From positions 1,798,001-1,862,000 of the forward strand of contig NC_018386.1 of NCBI RefSeq assembly GCF_000208865.1: 64,000 bases of DNA. The letters run 5' to 3'. Below are positions 35,149 to 47,559 of this stretch, piece after piece (within the stretch, counting starts at the first letter, position 1; every line of letters begins with the position of its first letter). The notes beneath the pieces are model-generated. The model did not search any database, had not been told where the DNA came from, and saw only the letters and a program-made list of their open reading frames with translations. The position numbers and the translations under genes are program-made. The stretch comes from Neospora caninum Liverpool. Taxonomy: Eukaryota; Apicomplexa; Conoidasida; Eucoccidiorida; Sarcocystidae.

Positions 35149-38100
35149 TTACGTCTTTTTCTGTGCAGGCGCGTCGAGATCCGTTTCGGCCGCTGAGAGT
35201 CTTCCTGCATGCGAGTTTCCCGTGAGAAGGTTCTGAAGCGCCAGAATGTCGCCGCGATCTGCGCCGCCGCCGACTTGCTCGAACTTCTCGTCGTCCTCTT
35301 CGATCCAGTCGGTTCCTTCCTCCCCTTCGCCTTCCCACCACACGTCGTCTCCCGTCCCCTCTGACGGCTCTAATTTTCGAAGTTCTTCCTGCGCCCTATA
35401 CAAGGAAGACTTTTCGCAGCTTCCCGCGTCGGTGCCGCCGAGAGACGCGACCAAATCGGCCGAGAGATCGCCTCCGCTTTCCAAAAACAGCAAAGGCTTC
35501 TCTTCCGCCAAGCTGTTCGACGGCTGTCCCTGTCGCCACAACTGCTCCTGTCTGTGTTCCAAAAAATCCCTCACGACCTCGCGCCGTCGATCGAGAAGCC
35601 GCCCCTGGAAGTCCGTCACCAAAGTTGAGTTGCTCGAGGTGTACATACACCTCAGCTCGTGTGCGTTGGCGCGGTCGTAGTGTCGGAACTTTTTGCCACA
35701 GAACTCACACTGGAACAACACCTCGAGTCCCGACTCCGCCATTCGGTCTTCCAACTTGCTCCTTTTCATGTACTTCTCACCAAAGATCTCAGCGGGCAAG
35801 GGGCGAGGCGGCGGCGCGAAGTCGTGCAACAGCGGCTTCGCAGCGACGTCGCGGTAGAGCATAATCTCCAAGGAATCGTCAGCCGCAGGGATGACGGACT
35901 GAGGACAGACATAACGGGGCAGGGAAACGTTGCGCAAAGAACTGAGCAAACAAAGAGGACACGCGCGGTAGACCACGCCGTTAAACACGGAAAAACGGAA
36001 TCCGGAAGAAGCGACGGAAGGGGCCAGAGCCGTAGCATCTCGATCCCCAACAGATGCTCCCGGTTCGAGCGCCTATGGAGATGAAATGGGATCCTCCGAG
36101 TCGCAAAACGCCACAGACATCGACCTTTCAGTTTGCGGAAGACAACGTCAGAAGCAGCTCTGCTTTGAGAAGAGAAAAGGAATCATTCGACAGACGCCAA
36201 CGTGTCCGAAACGAGACTCTACGGGCACAGTTGAAAGAATTTCAATCTGACGTCTACAGAGGAGCATGCACCACCTCTACGGCATGAGCAGAACCGGTCT
36301 CGGTGTACCTCTCTGGCTGTTGTTTCCTTCGGAATGACTCGCACGATGCGTCCAATCTGAACACCACAGGGAGGCGCAAGAGACACCACGGGCCCCGAAC
36401 CCCGGTGAGGAAAGTGACCGTGTGCTGCTCATGCGCGCTCGCGCGAATCACACACGGAAACTTGGCCGGCAGAAACGCAATTTGGCATCGTCAGGTCGTC
36501 GCTGCGTCCAGTGGATTCCGTGTGTCTCCGTAGACAACGCACTCGTATACACTTGACACCAGACTATGCGCGGGACTCTGGGGAAACGCGTCAGTTTTGA
36601 GAGAGGTACACCAGCCGATGCGACTGGAGCAGCGCATTGCCAGGTTGCAGCATCGGACGCAAGGCAAAAGCGTACTGAAGCGTCGCGCACCTTATTTTTC
36701 TGAGGATCCCCGTGAACGGTGACAAAGAAACCGGAAATGTCCGAAAGCAGAAATTTCCCAGGCGGCAGCTCTTGCCTCGCCTGGTGCGCAGATACGAGCA
36801 GGAGTCCCCCATTCAAGGACATAGCCGAATTCCTGAAGGAGGCAAACACGAGAGTCGATGAAGCAGCCAATAGACAGGAAGTCCGCTCAGAGTGGATCTT
36901 GCTGGTGTGAGAAGGCGCTGTCCAGGCCACGCGCGGCTCGAAGGAACGGAGAAACCTTCGCCAGTGCAGAACCAGGGATGCGCCCTGCAAGGCTGTGGAA
37001 ACACGAGGCTCCACGCAAGCACACGTTGTCCGCAGGAATGTTTAAAACGTCCCGTCACATGCTCCAAGACAGCCCCAGGCTTCGGCGGCGACTTTTCTCA
37101 GTAAAGGGCTGCACTAACCGCATGTCCCCGGAGCGGTCAGACACCCGCGGGACGTCAAAGTGGCAACACTCTCTGTTTCTTCCTGTTACGAAAACAGGCG
37201 CCTTTGTGTGAACGAAAAAAAGGCACAGAGACGTAACCCACTTTTTCCTTCGTCGCACACACGTACGACCTGGGCACGAACGGCGACACTGGGCTGTTCC
37301 GGGAATTGAACCCGGGACCTCTCGCACCCTAAGCGAGAATCATACCACTAGACTAAACAGCCGCGGTTTCGAGTGTCCCGTGTGTTTCCGCACGCTCAGT
37401 TCCGGACTGGAGTTGCAGCAGAACCAGAAAACACAGTGGGCATCTCTGCTAACGCATGCACGTCTCTTCCAAAGGAATTCAGCGCCGACACACCTGTCCT
37501 CGACGTTTTTGAATTTCACCAAGAATACCCTGGACTCTGCCGTGCGCCGAGTACGCTCAATTTCCAACGAGGAGAGTCGCCCCCGACCTGGAGGGGTGTA
37601 GAAGACGCGAACGCCTGCGCGGACCACACGGCACAGCGGCGTATCACCAGCTGAAAAGCAGTCTCCTATACTGACGTCAAACAGATGAAGCGCGCAGCAC
37701 GCGATTGAATCTAGCCCTGCACTGATTAGTCCTTTTGATTACCTATACAGATATATATTTACGGTTTAGGTTAGTACATATATGTTTATATATATACATG
37801 GGTAGAGAGACTGTGTTCTACGTTGCGCCTGCCGAGGTAGCGACGCAGATGGCTAACAGGGCGGCAACGCAGTGTATGTGCACGTGACGAAGATTGGTAC
37901 ACAACAGGCGCGTTTTCCATTCACGCGTTTAGCTGATGGCGTGCTCGTGGAAACGTTTGTCGTTTCAAGATTCCCTGGGTAACTTGAAGCTTTATCGACG
38001 GCCCTCACATTGGCTGTTCAGGCTATCTCCCTTGCCCGCGGTGACAGAGCTCTCTTCACTCGTGCGTGTCGATTGGCCGCTCGTCCGTGTTTACTTGTCC

Positions 38101-39366
38101 AGGCTTTTTCTCGACCTCTCACGTCCGGCGAGACGCCTACCTCCATTGTGTCTATCCAGCTCTAGGTAGAAAGCAGCAACTCTCCGCCTCCACGGATGTG
38201 TTGGCCGGCTGGAATGTCCCCGAGAAACCCGAGTTTTCGAGGACTTCGCCTCAGCGAAGCCTGCCTATTCAGGGGTATGTGCCGATCTACATGGGTGCCG
38301 TCCAAAAGACGTTTCAGTTCTCACCAGGTTCGCACAATCGTTCTCGAATGCGGTACGTCGTCGCCCTCACTTTCACCTCGCCTTTGAGGCCATGGACACC
38401 GGCGACTTTTCCGATAGAGAACCAGTCGCTCTCCATGGTCTTCAGTACGAGCGCGCGCGGGGACGAGTTCGTCGCCACTTTGGAAGAACCCTGGACCGCT
38501 TCTCCAGCTCCTGCGTGCGTGATTGTCTGAACGCTTCCAGTCCCGCCCCGGAGAACCTCCTCACCGGCCTGCCGAGAAGGAAAGACGCCTGAGAGAAGAA
38601 ATTCAGGCTTTATTTTGTTTGCGGCCATGAACGGCCTAAAGTCGTCGTCGCTTCGTGCGGAGCACCCATAGGCTTCTATCGTTGCAGCGGATGCACGCGG
38701 GGTTCCTTCAGACTGCGGAGATTCAAATCCTCCCCCCCGTTCCGTGTTTCCCCGTGCACACGGCAGCCTTTCTGCTCCTTGCGACGACTGCGCCTCACGA
38801 GTCGGTTCCGCGGCGAGGTGGTGCGCGGTAAAAGGAAAGGAACTGGAAAGTCGTTCTTTTCCAAGCGAGGTTTGCGTTCGTTGCCCTTCACCGCCAAGCA
38901 GGAAAGGAGGGTCCCGCAGCCCCGGTCCCGCTCCTGCGCATGCATCGCCGCCACTGCGCAGGTTTCTGCTGTCGCCCAGGAGTCCAGCCGACCCCGTCCC
39001 CCGTGCGGCGGTCGCGCGCCCCGAGCCCCCACCCTGGAGGACGAGATCCAGCACGGCCGTGGTGTGGCGAGAATTCGAGGAAGGGCGACAGAAAAGTGAA
39101 TGGTGAGGATGCATGCAACGACAAGAGATGAAGGCTTGTGAAGCGAACGAGTCGCTGGAAACCGCGCGAAAGGAAGGAAGCGGCACGTGGAGAAAGCCCG
39201 CAGCCGGTCGCCCGACTCGAGACGAACTAGGAACCATGGACTTGTATGTCCTAGAGTGCAGAGCTCCCGAGGGAAGGACAGAGAAGAGAACGAATGAGAG
39301 ACAAAGGGGAAAGGAGAACTGGAGGGTCCGAAACCGAGGGGTTCCAGACCGCTGCCGGGAAGCCAT
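35149..39366 (-). CDS. RimM-like 16S rRNA maturation factor, apicoplast-type leader, C-terminal C2HC zinc finger
   Basis: Preferred exons: 38325-39366, 37454-37614, 36691-36780, 36309-36356, 36223-36246 and 35149-35898, in phase, 704 aa. Residues 15-31 are a hydrophobic signal-peptide core followed by a Ser/Arg-rich region, the two-part leader used for apicoplast import. The RimM fold starts near residue 314 (IGKVAGVHGLKGEVKVR) and continues with EPGVRVFYTPPGRGRL, VFLVKFKNVEDR, ELPPGKFLLSDISGF, IGRIVRVIP and VIPAADDSLE, matching RimM plus PRC-barrel order. RimM helps mature the bacterial-type small subunit. Residues 519-539 form CX2CX12HX3C, a C2HC finger, followed by an acidic tail. The 24-nt exon at 36223-36246 is the weak point. 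If it runs on instead, the protein stops at 36148 (479 aa) and the finger belongs to another gene, possibly from the ATG at 35862. The gene diverges from ATG12. Confidence 0.75.
37291..37362 (-). tRNA. tRNA-Pro (anticodon AGG)
   Basis: A 72-nt cloverleaf: 7-bp acceptor GGCTGTT/AACAGCC with discriminator C, D arm with TAGTCTAGTGGTATGA (A box), anticodon stem CTCGC/GCGAG around loop TTAGGGT (anticodon AGG), and T arm with GGTTCAATTCC (B box). It closely resembles eukaryotic tRNA-Pro. It lies in the intron between exons 37454-37614 and 36691-36780 of the RimM-like gene, on the same strand. The first strong T run downstream is about 70 nt away (37215-37221), so the primary transcript may have a long trailer. 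Confidence 0.97.
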
Positions 39367-41205
39367 TCCTCTTAAAAGAAACAGAAAAAAAACCTTTCTC
39401 CACGTAGACGAACAGACATGGGCGACCGGCCTTTGGAAGCGCGTTTGCTTGCAAGGGAAGGAGAAAAGAAACGAGAGAAAGCCTCCAATTCTCTCAGCCT
39501 CCAGAACCCTTGTCAGCAGGCGAGGCGACACGAATCAGGTGTCGCGGAAGTCCATCGAACAAACGCAGGACAGCGGAAAGTGGTCTGGAGGCAGGCTGCG
39601 GGGATCTGAGAGCATTTTGGGTCTCCCCGAACGGTAGGCCTCGTCGCTCAGCCCCACAAAGTGCAGATTCGTCCAGGATCCGCGTTCGACTTCCGCTGCA
39701 GATCGAGACATGGAAAGCAGTGATACAGCGCGGCCAGCCAGCTTCTGGCTTCGTGTCGACGAGCATCATTCGGCGTTCCTGCGCTCCTTGCTTCCTACTG
39801 AAACCTGCGGATTTCTGGGCTAGTTGAGAGGCCACGCTTCGGCCCACGGATCTCACTCTCTCTGTGTGTGGCGCCTTTAACGAGGTGCGAGGACCCGGAG
39901 CATTCGCACGACTCCGTAACTCGAGGGGTTCGAGAAAAGGGAACAAGGAAAGAACGCTGGACAGCATCAGACAGGAATGACCAGGACACGGAGAGCCGAC
40001 GCCCTACGGTTCCACTGGAGATTCCTGGACTGTGGAAACGAAACTCACTGCTTTCTTTGCAGGAGGAGAAGGACCAAGAGGGGCCATCGCTCTGAAATCC
40101 GGGTTTCGGCCCGGAAAACGAGCAAGGCGGTTTCATAAACTTTTTCCTCTGTAGATACACCGGATTTTCGCGACACCCAGGGGGCGGGTTCCCCAAGAAG
40201 CTCGGGGGAAATCCTCATTCGGATAAGGCGCTCATGAAAACACGCTGTCCTCTAGATCTGAGTCTACAAGGCCAGCTTTCTCGAGCACACCCTGAGACGT
40301 ACTTTTATGTCAGGCATCTCTCCTTTCCTTGCGCACGACGAGACACAATCGACTTGGCGAACCCGAGGGTATGCGCATGCAGTCCCCGTTCCTGCTCCAT
40401 TCGTTGACTCGTGTCTTTCTGCAAGTCGGCAAAAGGCGTGCTTGCTGAGTTCCGTGCGTCGGTGGCGAGGAGGAAGAAACCCACCGAAGTGTGTCTTTCT
40501 CCGTACCCTCATGAATGAAAACGGCGATCAGGACAGAAGCGCCCGGAGGCGACTTTACCGTGGTAGCTGGACAGGCTGCATGCTGACCCGGCGTTCCAGC
40601 GTTTTGTTCCTCCGGGTCCACGCGTCGCGATATGTCTTTCCTTCAACGCTGCGTGTTTTTTCATCGTCAGTTGAAGGCTTTCGTCCTGTTCACACGGTCG
40701 CCGCGAAGTTAGGTTCGATGTCAGGCGTCTCCGGCAGGCGCTGAGGCGGTCACGCATTTCAGCTCAGAGGGACATGCTGGCGAAAAACCACGGTTTTTGG
40801 CGCCAGCACACCACGGGCCGTTCCTGCGATGTCCAACTGTCGCCGTTGCGCTCGGCCCTGTATCGGAATTTCGTTTGTTTCTGCTTTTTTCATGCCGCAA
40901 ATCCGAGACCGCCAAGCGACCTTTCGGACTTCCGTCGATCCAGCTGCTGCTCGGCACTGACGGGAACACACGGCTTCGCGCTGTCTTGAGTTGCGCTCGC
41001 GTTTGGAGCATCGTTTACACAAACTCTCTGGGACTATGTTCTTTCCTTGACGTACCTTCATCACAACAAAGGCTCGGTTCTCAGCTTTCTTCAAGGCGAG
41101 AGTCACCCTCGTCGCCATGCGCCCGACGAGGATTCTGCGTCTCGCCACCGCCATCGCTCCGCCGCGCGTTTCCAACTAACTGCTCAGATCGCGCGGCTGT
41201 TTACC
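39367..41205. other. Divergent intergenic region, RimM-like gene and ATG12
   Basis: A 1.8-kb interval separates the two start codons. It must hold both promoters and 5' UTRs. No TATA box or coding exon could be assigned. The frame upstream of the chosen ATG12 start stays open from 41047 but has no earlier ATG. Confidence 0.6.
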
Positions 41206-44200
41206 ATGTCTCCAGCGGCGCCTCCTCCAACACACTCCTCTTGCGCGACGCAGCCGGTCTCGGCCGTCACTTCTGTCCCTGCCGAAACTTCCGGGTTTCC
41301 ACATCCACGTGCAGGCGGTGGTTCGCAACAGGAAACTTGCCGCGCGCGGAGGCTCCTGCGCGCCTCGCCTCGACCCCTCAATCAGAGTCCCGGGCACTTC
41401 GGCTCAGAAACCCCGCGCGGGAGCCTGGATGAACTGGAGGCGATCCACAGCACCAGCTCTAGCGGCGATGGCTCGTCGCTTCTCGACAGCAGTCGGCGGT
41501 CCTCGAGTCTCGTCGACTCCCGCGACTCGGATCTCGGAGATGACGGCTTCTTCAAGTTAGGCGAAGATCTCGGGCGAGAGCCGGGTTCAGGATCGTTCGA
41601 CACCGCGTCGAGGGATGCGCTGACAACGCCCAGAACGGCCTCCCAGCTCCGCCCACTCGGCGTCGCTTCCCCGCAGCCCTCTCTCCCGATCGACGGTTGC
41701 CGCGACGGCGACGGCGAGACGGAACCGCGGCGTGTCAGGGAAGAGCGCAGAAGTGGGAGGGACTCTGTGGGGGTGCTGGAGGTCCGTCGAGACTCTGGAC
41801 GGCAAGAGACGTCGCGCGACCAGGAGGCAGGAGACGACGGGCATGCACGCAACGAGGAATGTCGCAGGCCAGGCGCAGATGCTGGCGGCGGTCGGTCTGA
41901 CGCGGAGGGAACGAGGGGCGTCGGATCGCCTGCGGGTGATTCCCAGAAGCGTCGCGAAACGGGACTTCGAGGAGTGCACCCTGCGGTTCCTGCTCGCCCG
42001 CCTCCCTCCGTTGAGTCTGCAGGCGAGGATCTCAACCCTCGCGAGGCCAACAGCGCAACTTCGCGGCCTTTCCAGTCTGCCGTTGCGACTGCGCGTCAAT
42101 CTCAGATCTGCGCCTCGAGGTCGCGTGACGCCGGCGCGTGGTCTGCAGAAAGGCTTGGCAGCGAGGACAGTGCGCGCGCCGGGCCACGGCCAGGAGAGGA
42201 AGACGCCGAGCGCACAGACGGCGAAGGGAGAAGGCAAACGCCAGTCAGAGAGGCTAGCCGACTGGCGTGGGCAGAAGGCGACTACGTCGAAGACGAGGCG
42301 TTCGAGTCGCCGCAAGAGGACCTAGAGAGCGGTTCGAGAGGCGGCCGCGCCGAGGGCACTCCAGAGGCTTCGAGCAGCAGGGACAGCCGACAGTCCAGTG
42401 ACATGGAAACTCCCATGGGTTTTCCGGCGGCTCGGATTCGTGGCGATTCGGAGAACTCGAAAGCGGGCTTGGCCAGTTCGCTGCTCAGCAGCAAGGCGCG
42501 TCTCGGATCTCCGACAGGACGCGAGGTCGCCGGGACCAGCACTGCGACGCGTGAAACAGGCAAGGTGCGCCTCGGAAGAGAGATCGGGTGGGGCGGCCGT
42601 CGCTTGTCGTGTCTGCTTGCTGTCAAAGGGAGGCGCTCTCCCAGTGGCGGTTGCCCACTGCAGACTCGAACGCTCAAGAATTTCGCCTGTCGAATGGCTG
42701 GTCGCCCTCGTCAAAGTTCGCGGAGCTTTTTTTTCCTCTTCCCCCTCGTGTGATTCTGCGCGTTCCGATGCTCTCTTTTGTGTCGCGCAGGCCCCTGGCT
42801 TCGCACCACAAACCGCGGGGGGGTCGGAAGAGCCGGCAAGTCCCCAGATCCCCGACGCTCACAGCGTCCCTCCGCCGGCTGAAGCGTCGTTCGCTCCAGA
42901 AGCCGCGGCCACGCATTGGCGCAGAGCCCGCGGCAGAGACGCGGCGAGCGTCCAGGGCGTGGATACGCCTCAGCACGGAAGGTTCCGTGGATCGTCCCTG
43001 GGCGGCGAGCGCGCGGCGGCTCCGGGCGGGGACTACCCCCTGCGCACCGAATCGCAGCGTGGGTGGAGGCAGGGACGACATCCGACGGGAAACGGCGAAA
43101 CCGAGCCTTGCGTGTCGGATGCGGAGACAGCGTCTGTGTCAGATCGGAGCGTGCGAGATGGGGACGAGGAAGGGGAGCTCGAGTGGATACCCCCCGTCGA
43201 TCCGAGCTGGAGCGTGGAGAATCACCTCTTTCAACTGCGCGACTTCAAAGGTACTGCGAGTGGTCTCAAGACACGGACGCGGGGTCGGTGTCTCTCCTGT
43301 GGGGTTCTCGCCTCAGGACTCGAGCAGCAGTTGACTCTCGGGCCTCGAAACCGACTGGATACACGAAGGTAGCCAAGTCGCGGTCTGGCCGCTCGCGAGC
43401 TCAGTCGAAGACTGCCGGCTGTCACTTCCCCGTGGAAGGGTGACTGCCGCTTCTCCCCCCCCTCAGGGGCGCACGGTTGCCTGACACTCCGATGCTCCGC
43501 TCGGCCTCCTGGCGCCGTGTCTTGGCTTGCGGATGCCGCACTCCCCACTCGCGTGGGGGCTTTTAAAAGTGCTGTAAACAGGAGTTTACTCGCTGAACGG
43601 CGATGCTGCTGCGCAAGGCTACGGCGTGCAGCTCGCCTACCCGTGTGGCTGTTCTCACCCTTACACCTTCTAAACCCCTTACAGGAGTACCCTTAGGGGT
43701 TCGACTCTTCGCGTCTCTGTCCTCCAACGTGCCGACTCTCAACTCGACGGCTCGCCATTCTGGCAGCACGTTTATCTAGCGCTGCGCACTGTGGTTGCTT
43801 TCTTTCACTGCTCTCAACTGCTGCGACCTAGAATCCTCAAACCGCCACTGCACGGGAAACGTTCTGCGAGGGAGGGAGAGGGCGTCGCGTTTCCTTAGTC
43901 GGTCCTCACCGGGGGATCCCGGAGTGCCGATGTGCGATGCCAAGACGTGTGTTGTGTGGCGTTCAGTGCACATTTCTCTGGCGAATGTTGGCGGCGCGGC
44001 GCGGCTTCGCGTGAGCCGGTTCAAGGTCGACGGCTACCAGCGCTTCGACACGGTCATCAGCTTTCTCAAGAAAGCGTTGAAACGAGACCACCTTGTGAGA
44101 TTCCTCTCTCAGCGGGGTCGGGGGGCACGTGCCTGGCGGCGTAGTTGACTCGCAAAAGCAGTTTGTCGATCGCGCCAAGCCGTCGTCTTTGCTGTCCGGG

Positions 44201-45169
44201 CGAAGGCGGCTCGGCGCCGAACGCCGTCGACATCTGAGCAGTCCGAAGGCGCGGGAATCCGCAGGCGCGCGCCGGCCGATAGTCGCCTGTCTGAAGAGTA
44301 AATGGGCACAGGTCCGGATCCATTCGTGGATGTTTCTCCACTGTTTTCCTGGAGTGTGCTCCCGTCTCGACACTGTGGCAGACAAGGCTGTTCGCCACAC
44401 ACCCGCGTTCGTTCTCGATGCGAGTCACGCAGTTGCTCCGCACCACTCGAGTCCTGTTTGCAAGGAGTCCAAAACTGGGCACGAAACACGACACTCACGA
44501 CTCGAGCTTGCGTGGTCGGTATCCAGCAAACGCGAGGTTTACGGCGGATTTTCGTTATGCCGGGCGCGCATGCAGCCCTTCAAGGTGTCCAGGAGCGCCA
44601 CAGGAAGGGGCTATTCTAGCGTGACACAGATATTCGCCCGTCGTTTTCGCGGCGGACGCCGGGAAACTCGACGGTGGACAGCCTGTGTAGGCGACAGTCC
44701 GTATCTCATTAACGGGTTCCTGTCTGTGTGTTTGGTTCCTGTCTGTGTGTTTGGCCGGATCACGTGCGCCTTCGTGTGCCGCAGTTTGTTTACATCAACA
44801 ACTTCGTCCAGCCGCAGCCAGATGAATTCGTCGCAGACCTTTTCAAGGTAGGCTGCGTGCGTGCGGACAAAAGACCTCGTGGCAACTCGCAGGCAGAGCA
44901 TGGGGTGCGCGCCGTTACTCGCTCCCGCCTCCTTAGGGGAATGCAGGTGTTCTGGTGCAAGCGAAACGCGTGCGTCTCCGTGTATTTTTGAGACGCTCGA
45001 CATCCCCGCCTTGGCTTCAAACCGTTCCGAGCGGCAGACTCGCGGCAGCACACAAAAAATCCTGGTCCTGGATCTCATTCCGCCCACTGATCGTGTCCGG
45101 TCGCTGTTGCAGGCATTTGGAGTGGGCGGCAACCTCCTGGTTTCGTACTGCTACACGCCAGCCTACTGA
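41206..45169 (+). CDS. ATG12: Autophagy-related ubiquitin-like protein ATG12, no C-terminal glycine, 5 exons
   Basis: Exons 41206-42564, 42791-43250, 43967-44094, 44785-44847 and 45113-45169 join in phase to 688 aa. The C-terminal 82 residues are the ATG12 ubiquitin fold: VHISLANVGG (607-616), FDTVISFLKKALKRDHL, FVYINNFVQPQPDEFVADLF, then AFGVGGNLLVSYCYTPAY and stop. Typical ATG12 ends in a glycine (as in QAWG) needed for thioester activation and linkage to ATG5. Here the chain stops at Tyr, so covalent conjugation is not possible. Apicomplexan ATG12 is reported to work by non-covalent binding to ATG5, helping lipidate ATG8 on the apicoplast. About 606 residues before the fold are disordered and Ser/Arg/Glu-rich, far longer than in yeast or human. 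The start is the first ATG in an open frame. Confidence 0.92.
44715..44753 (+). repeat. Tandem 19-bp duplication in ATG12 intron 3
   Basis: GTTCCTGTCTGTGTGTTTG occurs twice head to tail, about 30 bp before the acceptor of exon 4. Confidence 0.9.
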
Positions 45170-47171
45170 CGGTTGCGTTTGTTCGGGAACGAGGCGCAGC
45201 CCGTCAGACAGCGGCGCGTTGAGGTCTGGCCCTAAGATACCAGAGATGTGCGGCTGCACTCGACGACAGAAAACGCGCCGCGTCTCTTGTCCGGGAAAAG
45301 GGTGAACGCGGGACCGGAAGTGCTGCTGGGACTGCTCTCGGTGACGAACTTCCTTTTCACCGGCTCAGGGGAGGAGCGTGGTTTGCTTTCTCCTGGTCCG
45401 GACGGTTTCGCGGGTCTTCTCCTACGAGGGTTCGACCGCACACGGTGGCCTGCCGGTCTCGCGCACGTGTGCACCTGTGGCGAGTTTCATCGTATTTGCA
45501 AAGTTTTTCAACGGGTACGGGGCGCAGACATCGTGCTTCTCACGTGAGAGAGACGTGTGCCTTCACTGCCTAGCCAGGCAGTGCATTGCCGTGGAATATC
45601 GTTCACAATAATGAGGCGCGCGCGCGCGAGGATTCGGGTTTTTGAGGTCGAGAGTGATGCCCGCCAGGCTTTCTTAAGTGGACAGCTGGGAATTCGATGT
45701 ACGGTGTCACTGCCGGCAGGTGCGCAACCACAGTCTATATTTGGACTTTTTAGCGAATTCGCGTAGAGACCCTACCACAGTCGACCGCGGTTCCTCTCGG
45801 AAATCAGTCTTTTGGCGTAAGTTCGCCCCCTCCCGGGATAGTGTGTTGCGCCGCTTTCCCGTCAAGCGGCTTCTAGAGTGCAGGACTGTCCCGGGATGCT
45901 TGTGCTCGACACTGGCCTTATGACGTTCTCGGTCTTGTGTGGTGGCGTTAAGACGCAGCAACCGAGAAAAGGGGTGTAGCGAAGAGCGAAACGCAGAAAG
46001 GCCCAGAGTGCAGAGAGGGCTGCGAGCAAGCAGCAGCTGTGTAGCCCGACAGCGAGAGGCTGATCCGAGCGCACTCGAAAAAAAAGCCCACCCGTTTCCC
46101 AAGCAGACATATACTCGTAATCATTCAGACTAAACTGCAATCGTGAGCGCAGCTGGTGCTCTTCGTTGCTGACACTGCTAAAGTCCTTGTGCTGCTGGTC
46201 CCTTTTTTGTCCGAGACGGGCGAACCCCAGTCGCCGGGCTCTCGGTTACAGATCCTCGCAGACTGTGCTGGAGTGCCAGGGCAGACGTGGGCTTTAAAAT
46301 ACCATTCTTTGTCCCGATCAGAGCACCACGACTGACTCTTGAACAGGGTCAATGCCCAACAGTTTTGAGCAGGTTCCCCTCGCGAGTCAAGAGCGGGTCC
46401 GACGAACCTGTCGCCGAAGTATTTCCTTTCCTGAATATCGGTACCCGAGTCGGATCACCATGTGAGGCATGCGAGCAGACAGACAAACGCTGCGCCCATT
46501 ATTTTCACGGGCGCGAGTCTAGGTTCCGTTCCCTTCGTTCCTTTTCGCAGGCTCATCTGGAGACACGTCCATGGCCTGCAGAGACCTTTACCTAGACGCG
46601 GCAGTGAACATTTGCAGCGGTCGCCACGGCAGACGGCAGCAAGTGGCGGTTACAGCGCAGATTCGCCCCGCAGCTCGTGAGACACGCACTGGAAGCCCGT
46701 CACAAGTTTCACAACGCCCCTCTCCATCTACCACTGAGCGTCTGAGCTCGCTCGAGTCTATACGATTCATTTCCCGCAGGGACTTTGCGCGTCTCTCACG
46801 AGCGCCGACAACTGATCTGCGCCCGGCGCTGCCGAACCCGGGAAAGCGTTGAAAGCATTCTGTGCAACGCGATGCTTGCGCCTGCACGTCCCGCCCTGTC
46901 GATCCACTGCCGAGTCCACCTCACGCAACCGCACTCTAAAGACACACCCGGCGCCGTGGGCGCGGTCTCTCCCTGCAGGTGAATCGGCTTCGAGCGGCCA
47001 TCCCAACTGGACACCCCGCAGCTCAACTTTCGAGGCCTGGCGCCGCTCTGCCCGGCTGCGTCTCTCTAGCGTTTCCGAGTCGAAACCGGAGCGCGTGGCT
47101 CCACACAGCCAAGTGGACGCGGCAGCGACCGGGGAACGCGAACACAGCAAAGAGGCACGTCGTCTGTGTGG
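45170..47171. other. Convergent spacer, ATG12 and PRP18
   Basis: The spacer lies between the stop codons of two convergent genes. Short ORFs (for example 46571-46852) have no conserved features. It probably holds both 3' UTRs. Confidence 0.55.
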
Positions 47172-47524
47172 TCATATGTGAATGGTGCTCAGCGAAATCG
47201 TTTGGGACGGGTCTGCAGGGTAGCGCCTTTGGCAGAAGGACATAAGCCGCTTGAACATCTGGATATACTTGCGCGTGGTCTCGTCGTTCAGAATGTGCGC
47301 CACTTGGGAAGAAAAGAGCTTCGACCGTCCCACGCGCTCGTGAATGCCGACCATCGTCACCCCCACTGGCCACGCCGCGTTGCCGATGGCCAGGAGCATG
47401 TACCTAGAACGAGAAAGCACATCACGGCACGCAGTGACTGATTCTTGATTTGCACACACGAACGACAGAGACAGCCCGACGGGCACCGGGAACCAAGCGC
47501 CTGCTGCTTTGCTACTCGTCGCGT

Positions 47525-47559
<35 letters not shown>

